A program made the translations under genes and the position numbers. A stretch of DNA of 64,000 nt from CAZGNZ01 sp964527215 (lineage in GTDB: Bacteria; Fidelibacterota; Marinisomatia; SCGC-AAA003-L08; JACNLC01): the NCBI GenBank assembly GCA_964527215.1, contig CAZGNZ010000011.1, forward strand, positions 34,024 to 98,023, written 5' to 3'. Below, one piece after another: positions 54,564 to 63,656 of the stretch (position 1 is its first letter; the number at the start of each line of letters is the position of its first letter). The notes beneath the pieces were generated by a model. That model saw nothing but the letters and a program-made list of their open reading frames with translations, ran no database searches and was not told where the DNA came from.

Positions 54564-55736
54564 TTAAAAGTATGCCCTGATCCGTACTCTTGCACCATGC
54601 TCCTGGTAGCCGTACTCGCTGTCTTCAGATCCGGCAAACAGGTTCAGCCATCCCGTGACTTCAACATCATCAAAGGGTCTGACCGTTACCTGAGGAGACA
54701 GCAGAAAGCTTTCATCATCCAGATTGGCAATGAAACTGAATCCGGCATCCGTAATATCGGACCAGGGATACAGAGCGGTTAAAAACGCATAATTCCGGTT
54801 GATACTGTGACTCTGCCCTTCCAGATAGGACAGGTAGTCATTCAGGCCGGTATCCTCCGGTTTCGTTCCCAGTTCATTAACCAGAAACTCGCCCAGCACA
54901 TACAGCGAATTGTCAAACGTGTAATCCGCACCCACAATGGTTTCCAGATAGAGGGAGTCGCCGTCCTGATCCAGCCGGTGCAGAACCAGCTCGCTTCGCA
55001 TACCAATGTCTCCCGCACTCCCTTCCAGATTCAGGCCCAGTAAATCCCGTTCCCGACTCACTGCTCCCCAGGCGATGGACGTGGATTCACGGGGTGTCCG
55101 GGCATATACTGCGGAGCAGTCAAATGACCCCAGACTGCGCTTCAGCTGCCAGTAAATGGTGGACTGATCCCAGTCCTCACGGCTCTGGAATATTCCGGTA
55201 AGCGTCCAGCTGCTGCCGACCTGAAAATCACCGCGTACCGCCGGAACCCCGGATTGCTCATAGGTGGGATCCATCACATCTTTGCGGTTGAATACATCCG
55301 TGGGATTCCAGACATACCCCACGCCCGGTGATATCTGCTGGCGGCCCAGCGTCAGATCGAAATGCTCAAAATAGATTTCGAGGAAGGCATTGTCGATGAA
55401 CAGATCGTCTTCGTATTTCACAAGCAGCTCCGACGGAACCTGGGAATCCGCCCAGTCCTCCGGAAACTGCAGCAGGGATTCATCCAGGAAATAAAAATAG
55501 TCAAATGTGGTTCGCCCATCGTAAAACCGGGCGATGAGATTGGCTCGAATACAGAAATGGTTCGAAGGCGCGGCATCCAGATCCACTCTCAGTTTGGAGT
55601 ATCCGAAGCCGACCTCCCGGCCGGGGATTTTCACGACATCCTGCTGCGATTCGAAATATCCGTAGATGTCGTTTCCGGTAAATGCCGGTGACATAAAAAG
55701 AATAAAGATCAGCCACCACGGTTTCGGACGTATCAT
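54564..55736 (-). CDS. Outer-membrane porin-like beta-barrel protein (DUF1302/alginate-export-like)
   Basis: A 390-residue protein with signal peptide (PWWLIFILFMSPAFTG) and a barrel of alternating aromatic/polar residues ending in the barrel-type C-terminus VRIRAYF. The stretch LTLGRQQISPGVGYVWNPTDVF (cut near 120-142) resembles DUF1302 and related export barrels that are often encoded with RND and LolA-like proteins. It lies 11 bp after the LolA-like gene and 156 bp before the RND gene. Probably the outer-membrane part of the system. Confidence 0.7.
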   Translation of the reverse strand: MIRPKPWWLIFILFMSPAFTGNDIYGYFESQQDVVKIPGREVGFGYSKLRVDLDAAPSNHFCIRANLIARFYDGRTTFDYFYFLDESLLQFPEDWADSQVPSELLVKYEDDLFIDNAFLEIYFEHFDLTLGRQQISPGVGYVWNPTDVFNRKDVMDPTYEQSGVPAVRGDFQVGSSWTLTGIFQSREDWDQSTIYWQLKRSLGSFDCSAVYARTPRESTSIAWGAVSRERDLLGLNLEGSAGDIGMRSELVLHRLDQDGDSLYLETIVGADYTFDNSLYVLGEFLVNELGTKPEDTGLNDYLSYLEGQSHSINRNYAFLTALYPWSDITDAGFSFIANLDDESFLLSPQVTVRPFDDVEVTGWLNLFAGSEDSEYGYQEHGARVRIRAYF

Positions 55737-55747
55737 GACTGTCTCCG

Positions 55748-56494
55748 CTATTTGATTTTTTTCAGGTTACGCTCAGAGAAAAACTCGCGTTCATATTTAA
55801 CGTTATACGTTACTTCCTTGTACACCATGCTGGTTTGGGTCTGATCCAGATGATTTTCCATGATCATCGTAAAAGCAGTGAGGATACCTTCCACTTCCCG
55901 AATATCATCCAGCAGCAGGGATTTCTGGTGGTTGCCCTTGTCATCGAAGTAATCGATTTTCAACGGAAAATGATCTTCATCCCGCACCCAGATAATCATC
56001 TCGGAGTAGGAGACATCATCAGATACCGCGCTGAGGATGAGGGCGGTGCAGGGTGTGCTGCTGATGTTTTTCCGTTCTCCAATCAATGGTTCGTAATTCG
56101 TTTTCCAGACATCCCCGGTGCCCATGTCCTCGTAGGTGAAATCCGAGCCTTCAAACTTCTGCTTTTTCGCATGGGAAGCCAGTTTCCGCACCCGTTTCGT
56201 GCGGTGATTGTAGTTCCAGATGTTGTCGGAAAAATCCGTGGTGAGAATGGCATTGTTTTTCAGCCGGGAGGGATTCCGGTAGCGCATGATTGACATCTCA
56301 CCGCTGAAACCGGTGTACACATCATATTCCAGTTCCCGGGTATCGCCTTTGGTGGTCACGATGGTCTGAACCATGATTCCCTGCGAAAATTCCGGATTCA
56401 TGATATCCAGCACATCATCCAGCAGCTGCTCGGCCGGTGAGGTCTGAGAGAAGGCGAATATGAAAAGACAGATTGCAGGCAGCAGGCGTTTCAT
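55748..56494 (-). CDS. LolA-like outer-membrane lipoprotein-sorting family protein
   Basis: A 248-residue periplasmic protein with signal peptide (MKRLLPAICLFIFAFS). The body fits the LolA-like family encoded with RND pumps (NIWNYNHRTKRVRKLASHAK near 92-111, GSDFTYEDM near 117). These half-barrel proteins carry lipids or lipoproteins across the periplasm. It is second in the operon, 90 bp after the TetR gene. Its substrate is unknown. Confidence 0.82.
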   Translation of the reverse strand: MKRLLPAICLFIFAFSQTSPAEQLLDDVLDIMNPEFSQGIMVQTIVTTKGDTRELEYDVYTGFSGEMSIMRYRNPSRLKNNAILTTDFSDNIWNYNHRTKRVRKLASHAKKQKFEGSDFTYEDMGTGDVWKTNYEPLIGERKNISSTPCTALILSAVSDDVSYSEMIIWVRDEDHFPLKIDYFDDKGNHQKSLLLDDIREVEGILTAFTMIMENHLDQTQTSMVYKEVTYNVKYEREFFSERNLKKIK

Positions 56495-56584
56495 GCTAAG
56501 TCTCCTTGTCTGAATAATTCACGGTTAATCCTTGCGTGGGCCATTTACGACCCCTCATATCCTGTTGTCACGAGGTGTCATGAA

Positions 56585-57166
56585 TCAATCCGGCGTGCAG
56601 TATTTTCCCAGCAGAAAGTCCCGCATTTCCGTGAGAGGGTAGTTTTCCTGATTCATGAGAAAGTGGAAGAAAATGCCGTCAATGGCCGCGCCGAATAGCA
56701 GTGCCTCATACCGGGGATTGTTAACTCCCTGCTGGTCGAACAGGCTTTCCAGAAACTGAAACTGTTCGCTGTGCAATTGGGTCAGCATCTCCCGAAACTG
56801 GTCAAACACCACCGGCCGCATGATGAGAGAATAATACAGTCGCCAGAACACCGGATCGTCAGTAACGGCCTGGAAGATGCGGTGGATTTCCACTGACAGA
56901 ATTTCCTGGGGGGCGAGATCACCGGAGGGCGGCTGCATCAGATTTTCGATCTGGTTAAAGCCATTTTTGACAATAGCTTCCAGCAGTTCAGCTTTACTGG
57001 TGTAGTAATTATAAATCAGTCCTTTTGAAATTTTCGCGGCTTTGGCGATCTGATCAATACTGGTCTGGTTGTATCCCTGATTGCTGAACAGTCGCAGACT
57101 GGTATCAAGAATCATTTCCCGACGGCTGCGGCGAATTTCTTCAAACTGGGCTTCTGAACGGGGCAT
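56585..57166 (-). CDS. TetR/AcrR family transcriptional repressor
   Basis: A 193-residue TetR regulator. The N-terminal HTH reads TSIDQIAKAAKISKGLIYNY near 35-54 with the usual YYTSKAELLEAIV after it; the rest is the ligand-binding helical domain. It is first in the export operon, and two 18-bp palindromic sites lie right upstream, so it probably represses itself and the operon. AGGAG lies 5 nt before the start. Ligand unknown. Confidence 0.93.
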   Translation of the reverse strand: MPRSEAQFEEIRRSRREMILDTSLRLFSNQGYNQTSIDQIAKAAKISKGLIYNYYTSKAELLEAIVKNGFNQIENLMQPPSGDLAPQEILSVEIHRIFQAVTDDPVFWRLYYSLIMRPVVFDQFREMLTQLHSEQFQFLESLFDQQGVNNPRYEALLFGAAIDGIFFHFLMNQENYPLTEMRDFLLGKYCTPD

Positions 57167-57178
57167 TGGGTCTCCTTT

Positions 57179-57196
57179 TGACCGACTGACCGGTCA
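57179..57196. promoter_or_regulatory. TetR operator O1
   Basis: TGACCGACTGACCGGTCA, an imperfect 18-bp palindrome of the TGACYG-type recognised by TetR-family repressors. It lies 12 bp upstream of the TetR gene start, overlapping the likely leader. Confidence 0.7.
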
Positions 57197-57212
57197 TAAT
57201 TCAAATATTCAT

Positions 57213-57230
57213 TGACTGTTCGGTCAGTCA
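57213..57230. promoter_or_regulatory. TetR operator O2
   Basis: TGACTGTTCGGTCAGTCA, an 18-bp palindrome (outer TTGACTG/CAGTCAA arms are perfect, counting the flanking bases 57212 and 57231). It lies 34 bp from O1, suggesting two repressor dimers or overlap with a promoter. Confidence 0.75.
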
Positions 57231-57495
57231 AATATAGGGAGTGTTGGATAACATCACCAAAAAAAGAATCGGATTTATTTTGGCAACTGCTGAATTGTCA
57301 GCAAGTGAGATGAAAATGGAACAGAAAAAAATCCGTTACATCAGCCGGATTCACACTGTGGTTTTTATACCCGAAAATCTGGTGAATCAGGAATAAACCG
57401 TATCCAGAATTGCTTCAGGATGTCATACAGGAATACCGCACATAATGGGTCATTTTCTTTCAACCTGACCCGCATATTTCACGAGAATCTTGATG

Positions 57496-57698
57496 CTAAC
57501 CCGAATATTTCATGAGAATATCTATGCGTAAATTGCTTCGCATTTTCCGAACGATGACGGATCTGCTCAATTCTACAGCATCCGTCAGAAGACGGATTAA
57601 AAACCCGCCAACTGGCGGATTCAAATCTCTTCGCAAGCGTTGCATACTCAACCGGCGCCGCCATCTCATTTTGAAACCTCATGAAACATCCGGGCTAA
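57496..57698. repeat. Family A MITE-like element, copy A3 (mosaic)
   Basis: A 203-bp element with left end CTAACCCGAATATTTCATG and right end CATGAAACATCCGGGCTAA, flanked by direct CTAA. A further partial left end (ACCCGCATATTTCACGAG) precedes it at 57468. The middle differs from A1 and A2: after CTCAATTCTACAGC it carries GACGGATTAAAAACCCGCC and TGGCGGATTCAAA, nearly the right-end module of family B copy B1. The rest of the 57231-57495 gap shows no gene. The element ends 2 bp before the stop of the second adenosine deaminase gene. Confidence 0.75.
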
Positions 57699-57700
57699 AA

Positions 57701-58717
57701 TCATCCTTCGCATATCGCAAACCATTCTTCCAGCTCCGCTGCCAAATCCGCTTTATGTGAGTCACCGCACCAACTGGAGTCAATGCTGTTCAGCATCAGC
57801 TGTTTCAGCTGTTCCCGGGACAGGTCGAGGCCGGTCACCAGCTCCTGAAGTTCCGTGTTCAGATCGTTGTTGAACATGGCCGGATCATCCGTGTTCACCG
57901 ACACAAGCATACCTGCTTCCAGAAATGCCTTCACCGGATGGCGGTTCAGTGCAGGCACCACATTGGTGCAGACATTGGAGTGGGGACACATCTCAACCGG
58001 CAGCCGGGAATGAATCAGCTGTTTAACCAGCGACGGATCCTCCGCTGCCCGGGTCCCGTGCCCGATCCGGTCCGGCTGCAGTTCCGATACGGCCTCCCGA
58101 ATACTCTCCGGACCGGCGCCTTCCCCGGCATGCACCGTTGTTTTCAGACCGGCTTCCCGGGCTTGCCGAAAAACACCCCGATACGCACCCGGCGGGAAAT
58201 CAAATTCGCTGCCGCCCAATCCAATCCCGATGACGCCCTGATTCCGTACTTCCAGAATTTCCTCCAGCCAGCGCTCTCCCTGCACCGGACCGAAATCCCG
58301 AATCAGGTCCACAATCAGTGCAGCGGTTCCGGCCGGCCGACCGGCATCCATCCCTGACCGGATTGCTTCTATTATCCGCGGCACCTTCAGACCTTTGTCC
58401 TGGAAATCCCCCGGAGAAATGAACACTTCCGCATAACGGATATTCTGCTGATCAAGGTACGAGCTGAAATGGCGGGCGATGAACTCAAAATCCTCATATT
58501 CCCGCAGGAAGCGGTTCTTCCAGACCCAGGTGTCAATAAAATGGGGAAAATCCCGGTAGCGGAATTTTTCGCGCAGCCGATCGATGGAATCCATACCTGG
58601 CGGGCAGCCGTATTTTTGTACCAGCTCCCACAACGCGGCAAGGGGGATGGCCCCCTCCAGATGCAGATGGATTTCCGTTTTGGGCATTCCTGAAATGAAT
58701 GGGGTGTATTGGCTCAT
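57701..58717 (-). CDS. add: Adenosine deaminase family protein (copy 2)
   Basis: A 338-residue adenosine/adenine deaminase. Motifs are HLHLEGA at 17-23, HAGEGAGPESIREA near 196, DRIGHGTRA near 215, and SVNTDDPAMF near 272, with both aspartates intact. It should convert adenosine (or adenine) to inosine (or hypoxanthine). The paralogue at 4840-5844 differs at the last motif, so the two may have split substrates. The gene diverges from the acyltransferase operon. Confidence 0.9.
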   Translation of the reverse strand: MSQYTPFISGMPKTEIHLHLEGAIPLAALWELVQKYGCPPGMDSIDRLREKFRYRDFPHFIDTWVWKNRFLREYEDFEFIARHFSSYLDQQNIRYAEVFISPGDFQDKGLKVPRIIEAIRSGMDAGRPAGTAALIVDLIRDFGPVQGERWLEEILEVRNQGVIGIGLGGSEFDFPPGAYRGVFRQAREAGLKTTVHAGEGAGPESIREAVSELQPDRIGHGTRAAEDPSLVKQLIHSRLPVEMCPHSNVCTNVVPALNRHPVKAFLEAGMLVSVNTDDPAMFNNDLNTELQELVTGLDLSREQLKQLMLNSIDSSWCGDSHKADLAAELEEWFAICEG

Positions 58718-58860
58718 TGTCTCTTTCCATTTATGTTATTACCAGTAATATATTATTTCCCGGTTCTGATTGTATCCCAAAATGACTGCAGGATTTGATG
58801 TAAATTTTTCCCGTTGAAACTGGTTAAATTTATAAAATTCAATAAACTGAATAATCACAG

Positions 58861-59727
58861 TTGTCATTCACAGAAAATCTGACCATCATTCTCCTTTCCG
58901 CATTCAGCCGCGGACTGGGACTGCTGCCCCGCTCCCGTGCTCTGACACTGGGCAGTGCATTGGGCGCACTGGCATGGCACTGCATTGTAATTCGAAAGAA
59001 AACCGCCATGGCAAATCTGCAGTATGCCTTTCCCGACTGGACTGCTCATCAGGTGAGAATCACCGCCCGGCACTGTTACCGGCATTTCGGCCGGGTGATG
59101 ATGGATTTTCTGCGCTGTGATGCCCGCCCTGCCGGTGACCTGGAAGCTTTTGTTTCTTTCACCGACGAATCAATCGATCTGCTGAAAGCCCATCGCGGCG
59201 GACTGATATTTACCGGCCATTTCGGCAACTGGGAGATGATCATCCAGGCCCTGGGACTCCATGAAATTCCGTTTTATCCAGTGGCTTATGTTCAGAAAAA
59301 CGCCGGTGCCCATCGCTTTTTCACCCAGCTGCGGGAAAAAACCGGCTCCACCGTGATCTTTCGGGAGGAGTCCGCATTGAAGATGGTCCGTTTAATGAAA
59401 AAGGGCTGGCTGGGTCTGGCCAGCGATCAATATGCCGGAAAAACAGGGATTCGCTCTCAATTTTTCGGTCGTTCTACATCCACCCCTGCCGGCGGTGCTC
59501 TTTTCCATATTAAAACGCAGGCCCCCATGCTCTATTGTTCATGCCGAATGACATCTGAAGGACACTATCAGATTCAAGCCCGCCCGATCCAGCCGCAGCC
59601 TCTGAGTACAGACAAGGAATCAGCCGTCCAGGATATCGTTCAGGAATACTCAAACCTGCTGGAAGCCGACATTCGCCGTCATCCGGAACAGTACTTCTGG
59701 TTTCACCGGAAATGGAAAAAGAAATGA
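58861..59727 (+). CDS. LpxL/HtrB-like lipid A acyltransferase
   Basis: A 288-residue membrane acyltransferase. It has the catalytic GHFGNWE motif near 120 (the HxxxxD/E signature), a DQYAGKTGIRSQFFG segment near 180, and the usual C-terminal PEQYFWFHRKWK. Such enzymes add secondary acyl chains to lipid A at the inner membrane. TTG at 58861 is the only likely start; no strong Shine-Dalgarno is seen. It overlaps the TsaC gene by 4 bp. The operon as a whole concerns the envelope: acyltransferase, TsaC, MsbA-like, IspD, glycosyltransferases. Confidence 0.9.
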   Translation: MSFTENLTIILLSAFSRGLGLLPRSRALTLGSALGALAWHCIVIRKKTAMANLQYAFPDWTAHQVRITARHCYRHFGRVMMDFLRCDARPAGDLEAFVSFTDESIDLLKAHRGGLIFTGHFGNWEMIIQALGLHEIPFYPVAYVQKNAGAHRFFTQLREKTGSTVIFREESALKMVRLMKKGWLGLASDQYAGKTGIRSQFFGRSTSTPAGGALFHIKTQAPMLYCSCRMTSEGHYQIQARPIQPQPLSTDKESAVQDIVQEYSNLLEADIRRHPEQYFWFHRKWKKK

Positions 59728-60305
59728 TCTATCCTGCAAATGACAACCACCTGAACACCGCCTGTGAGCTGCTGGAGGCCGGGGAAGTCATCGTCTGTCC
59801 GACCGATACCCTATACGGATTCAGTGCCGATGCAGCCAATTCAGCGGCTATCACCCGGATTGCCGAAACCAAACAACGGGCTCAGCCGGCCAGCATTATG
59901 GTGGCAAACGCGGCGGAAATCCACCGGTACGGAATCCTTCCTGCAGCTGCGGAGGAGGAAATCCGCAAGATTCTGCCCGGCCCGTTTACCATCCTGATAA
60001 GGAAAAGCCCGAATGTATTGCCGGACAATCTGACACTGAATTCACCACTCATTGGAATTCGCATTCCCGGTCTTAAATTTGTACTGCGGCTGACACAAAA
60101 ATTTGGCCGGCCCATCGTTACCACCAGCGTGAACCGCCACGGTGAACCGGCATTAAACAATATTGAGCAGATAACAGAACAGTTTCCCGACATCCCCGTT
60201 TTTCGGGATACAGAACGGACAGGTAATTTGGCATCCACGATCATTGATTTTTCACAGACACCCCCAAAGGTTGTGCGTCAGGGCAGCCGAAAATATCCGG
60301 TATGA
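59724..60305 (+). CDS. tsaC: TsaC/Sua5-like threonylcarbamoyl-AMP synthase (YrdC domain)
   Basis: A 193-residue YrdC-domain protein with VCPTDTLYGFSADAAN near 27, KILPGPFTILI near 85 and GIRIPGLKF near 112. It is probably the enzyme that makes threonylcarbamoyl-AMP for t6A37 tRNA modification. ATG at 59724 overlaps the acyltransferase stop (ATGA); ATG at 59712 in the same frame is the alternative. It overlaps the MsbA-like gene by 4 bp, so it is translationally coupled to genes of a different pathway. A YciO-type paralogue lies at 6933-7556. Confidence 0.82.
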   Translation: MIYPANDNHLNTACELLEAGEVIVCPTDTLYGFSADAANSAAITRIAETKQRAQPASIMVANAAEIHRYGILPAAAEEEIRKILPGPFTILIRKSPNVLPDNLTLNSPLIGIRIPGLKFVLRLTQKFGRPIVTTSVNRHGEPALNNIEQITEQFPDIPVFRDTERTGNLASTIIDFSQTPPKVVRQGSRKYPV

Positions 60306-62131
60306 AATCCTATCTGCGCATCCTGAGTTTTGTCAAGCCGTACAAATACCATTTCGGACTGGCCATCCTGGCATCCCTGGTGTACGTGCTGATGAATTCC
60401 GCATCGGTCTGGATGGTGGGTTCGCTCCTCAGCAACATTATGATCCCGGAATCCGGTTCGGAAATGGTGCAGGATATTCCCGGAAGTGCATCCCTGAATG
60501 ATCAGCTTAAGCTGTGGACCCGGGATCTGGTGGGCGGCGGAACAAGGGCGGATCAGCTGCAGCGGCTGTGCATCATGCTGGTCATTGTTTTCCTGTTCAA
60601 GAACATCGCGTTTTACATCAACCGGATTTTCCTGGAGTTTGTGCAGAACCGGCTGATCGTGGATATTCGGCTGGCTCTGTACAAACATATCCAGATTCTG
60701 CCTCTGTCCTTTTTCGACAAAAACAAAACCGCTGAACTGCAGTCCATTTTCCTGCGGGATGTTGACATGATGCGCTCCACCTTTAACGCCAGCATTCAGA
60801 AACTCCTCATTGAACCGCTGAACATTTTGATGTTTCTGGCACTGCTGTTCATCATCAGTGTTAAGATGACGCTGATGATCCTCGTCGTGCTGCCGGTTTC
60901 AGGCTGGTTCATTTTCAAGCTGGGACAGAGTATCCGCCGCAAGGCCCGCCGCAGCAGTGTCCAGATTGCAGGTGTGATGAATATTCTGCAGGAGACACTG
61001 CAGGGGATGCGCATCGTCAAGGCCTTCTGTACAGAAAAACTGGAGTTAAACCGTTTCATAGCCGAGAACAACAAATTTTTTAAACTGATATTCCGCCAGG
61101 CGCGGTTCAGCGCCATGAGCACTCCGGTGAATGAAATGATCGGCGTAAGCATCGGGGTTTTTCTGCTGTGGATCGGTGGATTGGAGGTGCTGCAGGGCAG
61201 TGGTCTGACACCGGAAGATTTTATCCGTTATATCCTGCTGCTGTTTGCTATGCTGCAGCCTGCCAAAGAACTGGGCAATGTGAATGCCAAGATACAGGCC
61301 GGTATGGCCTGCGCCGAACGGGTGTTCAAAATTCTGGATGTGAAGTCCAACCTGCTGGACCGTCCGGACGCCCGCACTCTTCCGGGATTTTCGGATTCCA
61401 TTGAATTCCGGAATGTATCATTTCAGTATGACTCCGCTGACATTCCGGCTCTGGAGGATGTGAGTATTCGAATTCGGCGCGGTGAAATTGTTGCACTGGT
61501 GGGACTCAGCGGTGCCGGGAAAACCACCTTTGCCGATCTGGTCCCCCGCTACTACGATGTTACTGCCGGCAGTATCCTCATTGACGACACGGATATCCGC
61601 GATGTCACCATGGAATCGCTGCGCTCACTCATGGGAATTGTAACCCAGGAAACCATTCTGTTCAACGACACCGTTGCGGCCAACATCGCCTACGGTGCGC
61701 TGGATGCTTCGCCGGAAAAAGTACACCGGGCTGCCGACAATGCCCACGCGTTGGGATTTATCAATCAGATGCCCGATGGATTTGACACGATGGTGGGTGA
61801 AAAAGGCTCCCGACTGTCAGGCGGACAGCGGCAGCGCATCTCCATTGCCCGGGCCATTGTGCGCAATCCGGAAATTCTCATTCTGGATGAAGCCACCTCC
61901 GCGCTGGACAGCGAAGCGGAACGGAAAGTTCAGGCCGCCATTGACACCCTGGTGCAGGACCGCACAGTGATCGTCATTGCCCACCGGCTGTCCACCATCA
62001 TGAAATCGGACCGCATTGTGGTTCTGGATCAGGGACGGATCCTTGAAACCGGGACCCATCAGGAACTGCTGGCTGCCAATGGCCGCTACCGTCAGCTGTA
62101 CGATCTTCAGTTCCGTTCGGAGGAGGTGTGA
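60302..62131 (+). CDS. MsbA-like ABC transporter (permease-ATPase fusion)
   Basis: A 609-residue ABC exporter half-transporter. An N-terminal six-helix domain (about 1-330) precedes the ATPase: Walker A GLSGAGKTTFADL near 400, Q-loop, signature LSGGQRQRISIARAIV near 505, Walker B ILILDEATSALD near 528 and switch IAHRLST. The layout matches MsbA, which flips lipid A-core across the inner membrane; the gene sits downstream of a lipid A acyltransferase, supporting that. Start ATG overlaps the tsaC stop; the stop overlaps the ispD GTG. Confidence 0.9.
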   Translation: MKSYLRILSFVKPYKYHFGLAILASLVYVLMNSASVWMVGSLLSNIMIPESGSEMVQDIPGSASLNDQLKLWTRDLVGGGTRADQLQRLCIMLVIVFLFKNIAFYINRIFLEFVQNRLIVDIRLALYKHIQILPLSFFDKNKTAELQSIFLRDVDMMRSTFNASIQKLLIEPLNILMFLALLFIISVKMTLMILVVLPVSGWFIFKLGQSIRRKARRSSVQIAGVMNILQETLQGMRIVKAFCTEKLELNRFIAENNKFFKLIFRQARFSAMSTPVNEMIGVSIGVFLLWIGGLEVLQGSGLTPEDFIRYILLLFAMLQPAKELGNVNAKIQAGMACAERVFKILDVKSNLLDRPDARTLPGFSDSIEFRNVSFQYDSADIPALEDVSIRIRRGEIVALVGLSGAGKTTFADLVPRYYDVTAGSILIDDTDIRDVTMESLRSLMGIVTQETILFNDTVAANIAYGALDASPEKVHRAADNAHALGFINQMPDGFDTMVGEKGSRLSGGQRQRISIARAIVRNPEILILDEATSALDSEAERKVQAAIDTLVQDRTVIVIAHRLSTIMKSDRIVVLDQGRILETGTHQELLAANGRYRQLYDLQFRSEEV

Positions 62132-62784
62132 ACACCGCCGTAATCGTCGCCGGCGGCACCGGACAGCGACTGGCCGCAGACCGGCCAAAGCAGTTTCTGA
62201 CTGTCGGCGGCCGGGAACTGCTTGGTTATTCCATCGACCGGTTCCAGCAGCATTCCGTTATACATCACGTTGTCCTGGTCTGCCACCGGGACTGGCTGGA
62301 TCACTGCCGCTCATTGTATTCTGAAATTATCCTCACTGAAGGGGGAACCACTCGGCAGGACAGTGTCCGTGCCGGTTTGAAAGCCTGCCCTCACGGCACC
62401 CGGAATGTTTTTATCCATGATGCTGCCCGTCCCTTTGTCTCGAATCGAATCATATCTGAATGTTGTGCGGCCCTGAACGACTGGGATGCGGCGGTCCCGG
62501 CAATGCCCCCCGTGAATTCTCTGATACAGATACAGAACGATCAGCCCGCATTTCTGGACCGTGCAGGCATTCGGGCGGTACAGACCCCCCAGTGTTTTCG
62601 ATATGAACTGATCTGCGAAATCCTCAGAAAAAATTATCAGGGCAGTGATGAATTGGGGGTGGCGCTGCGGGAAATTCCTGATCTGAAATGCCGGCTCATT
62701 GACGGATCGGACCAAAATTTCAAGATAACCACTGACCTTGATCTCAAACTGGCAAAACTGATCGCCGCGGATTGGAAACCATAA
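62128..62784 (+). CDS. ispD: 2-C-methyl-D-erythritol 4-phosphate cytidylyltransferase
   Basis: A 218-residue IspD, which joins CTP and methylerythritol phosphate in the MEP isoprenoid pathway. Features are VIVAGGTGQRLAADRPKQFL at 5-24 (the nucleotide loop), IHDAARPFV near 92, VQTPQCF near 152 and KITTDLDLKLAKL near 198. Start is GTG at 62128, overlapping the MsbA-like stop (GTGA). An ispF gene, its usual partner, is not adjacent. Confidence 0.92.
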   Translation: MNTAVIVAGGTGQRLAADRPKQFLTVGGRELLGYSIDRFQQHSVIHHVVLVCHRDWLDHCRSLYSEIILTEGGTTRQDSVRAGLKACPHGTRNVFIHDAARPFVSNRIISECCAALNDWDAAVPAMPPVNSLIQIQNDQPAFLDRAGIRAVQTPQCFRYELICEILRKNYQGSDELGVALREIPDLKCRLIDGSDQNFKITTDLDLKLAKLIAADWKP

Positions 62785-63635
62785 TGGATATTTCGGTCAT
62801 CATCGCCCACTATGACCCGGGGAACCACTTCCAATGCCGGGAGTCGTTTGAGCGCACCCTGGCTGCCGTGTCCAGCCAGTCCCGGGGATTTGATGCGGAA
62901 GTCATTATTGCCGATGACGGCAGCCCTTCACACCGCGAACTGCTGCAATACAGCGATACAATTCTGGATGCAGCCGGACGGCAGGTTTTTTCGGTCTCCG
63001 GAGAAAAGCTGCAAATGTGGCTGGCAAAACAGGGACTGCCTGAGCAGGCGGCAAGCCGCTGGCTGTATCTGCCGAAGGAACAGCAATGCATGTCCAAGGC
63101 CCGGCTGGCCAATGCGGCGGTGAATACGGCTTTATCGGAAAAGCTGCTGTTCCTGGATGACGACAATTATTTCCTCTCCAATAATTCCATATCCGCCCTG
63201 TTGGAGCTGATGGCGCGATATGCCCTGGTGGTGGGTCAAATTCAGGATGTTTCCGGTCACTGGCGATCCTGGGAAAGCCACCGCGTTCAGGGCACCACGC
63301 TTGCAGTGGAAAAATCTGCCCTGATTGAAGCCGGAGGTTTTGGTGCGTGGACGGAAACCGTTTCCAGCGGTGTGGATTCAGACCTGTGGTGGAAGCTGTA
63401 TCACTATTTCAAAAAGCATCCGGAACTGAAAGCATGTTTCACGGACCGCATACAGACCATTGACAGCTGCAGCAAGCGCTGGCGACCCTTTATCCGACAG
63501 TTTTTCAGACACCGGGCGGTAGCCAGAGAATTCAACCGTCAGCACCAGTGCCGGAACTACCGCAGCACCCGTTTGAATCCATCCCGGGACAAATCACTCT
63601 GGATGGATAATCTTTGCACCCAAACCCGTAACTAA
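62784..63635 (+). CDS. Family 2 glycosyltransferase
   Basis: A 283-residue GT-A glycosyltransferase. The N-terminus ISVIIAHYDPG, the nucleotide-sugar site EVIIADDGSPSH near 44 and the metal-binding DDDNYF near 130 are visible. It probably adds a sugar to lipopolysaccharide or another envelope glycan. ATG at 62784 overlaps the ispD stop by one base; the in-frame TTG at 62772 is rejected. Donor and acceptor are unknown. Confidence 0.82.
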   Translation: MDISVIIAHYDPGNHFQCRESFERTLAAVSSQSRGFDAEVIIADDGSPSHRELLQYSDTILDAAGRQVFSVSGEKLQMWLAKQGLPEQAASRWLYLPKEQQCMSKARLANAAVNTALSEKLLFLDDDNYFLSNNSISALLELMARYALVVGQIQDVSGHWRSWESHRVQGTTLAVEKSALIEAGGFGAWTETVSSGVDSDLWWKLYHYFKKHPELKACFTDRIQTIDSCSKRWRPFIRQFFRHRAVAREFNRQHQCRNYRSTRLNPSRDKSLWMDNLCTQTRN

Positions 63636-63656
63636 CGGACGGAGCCGTTGCACATA

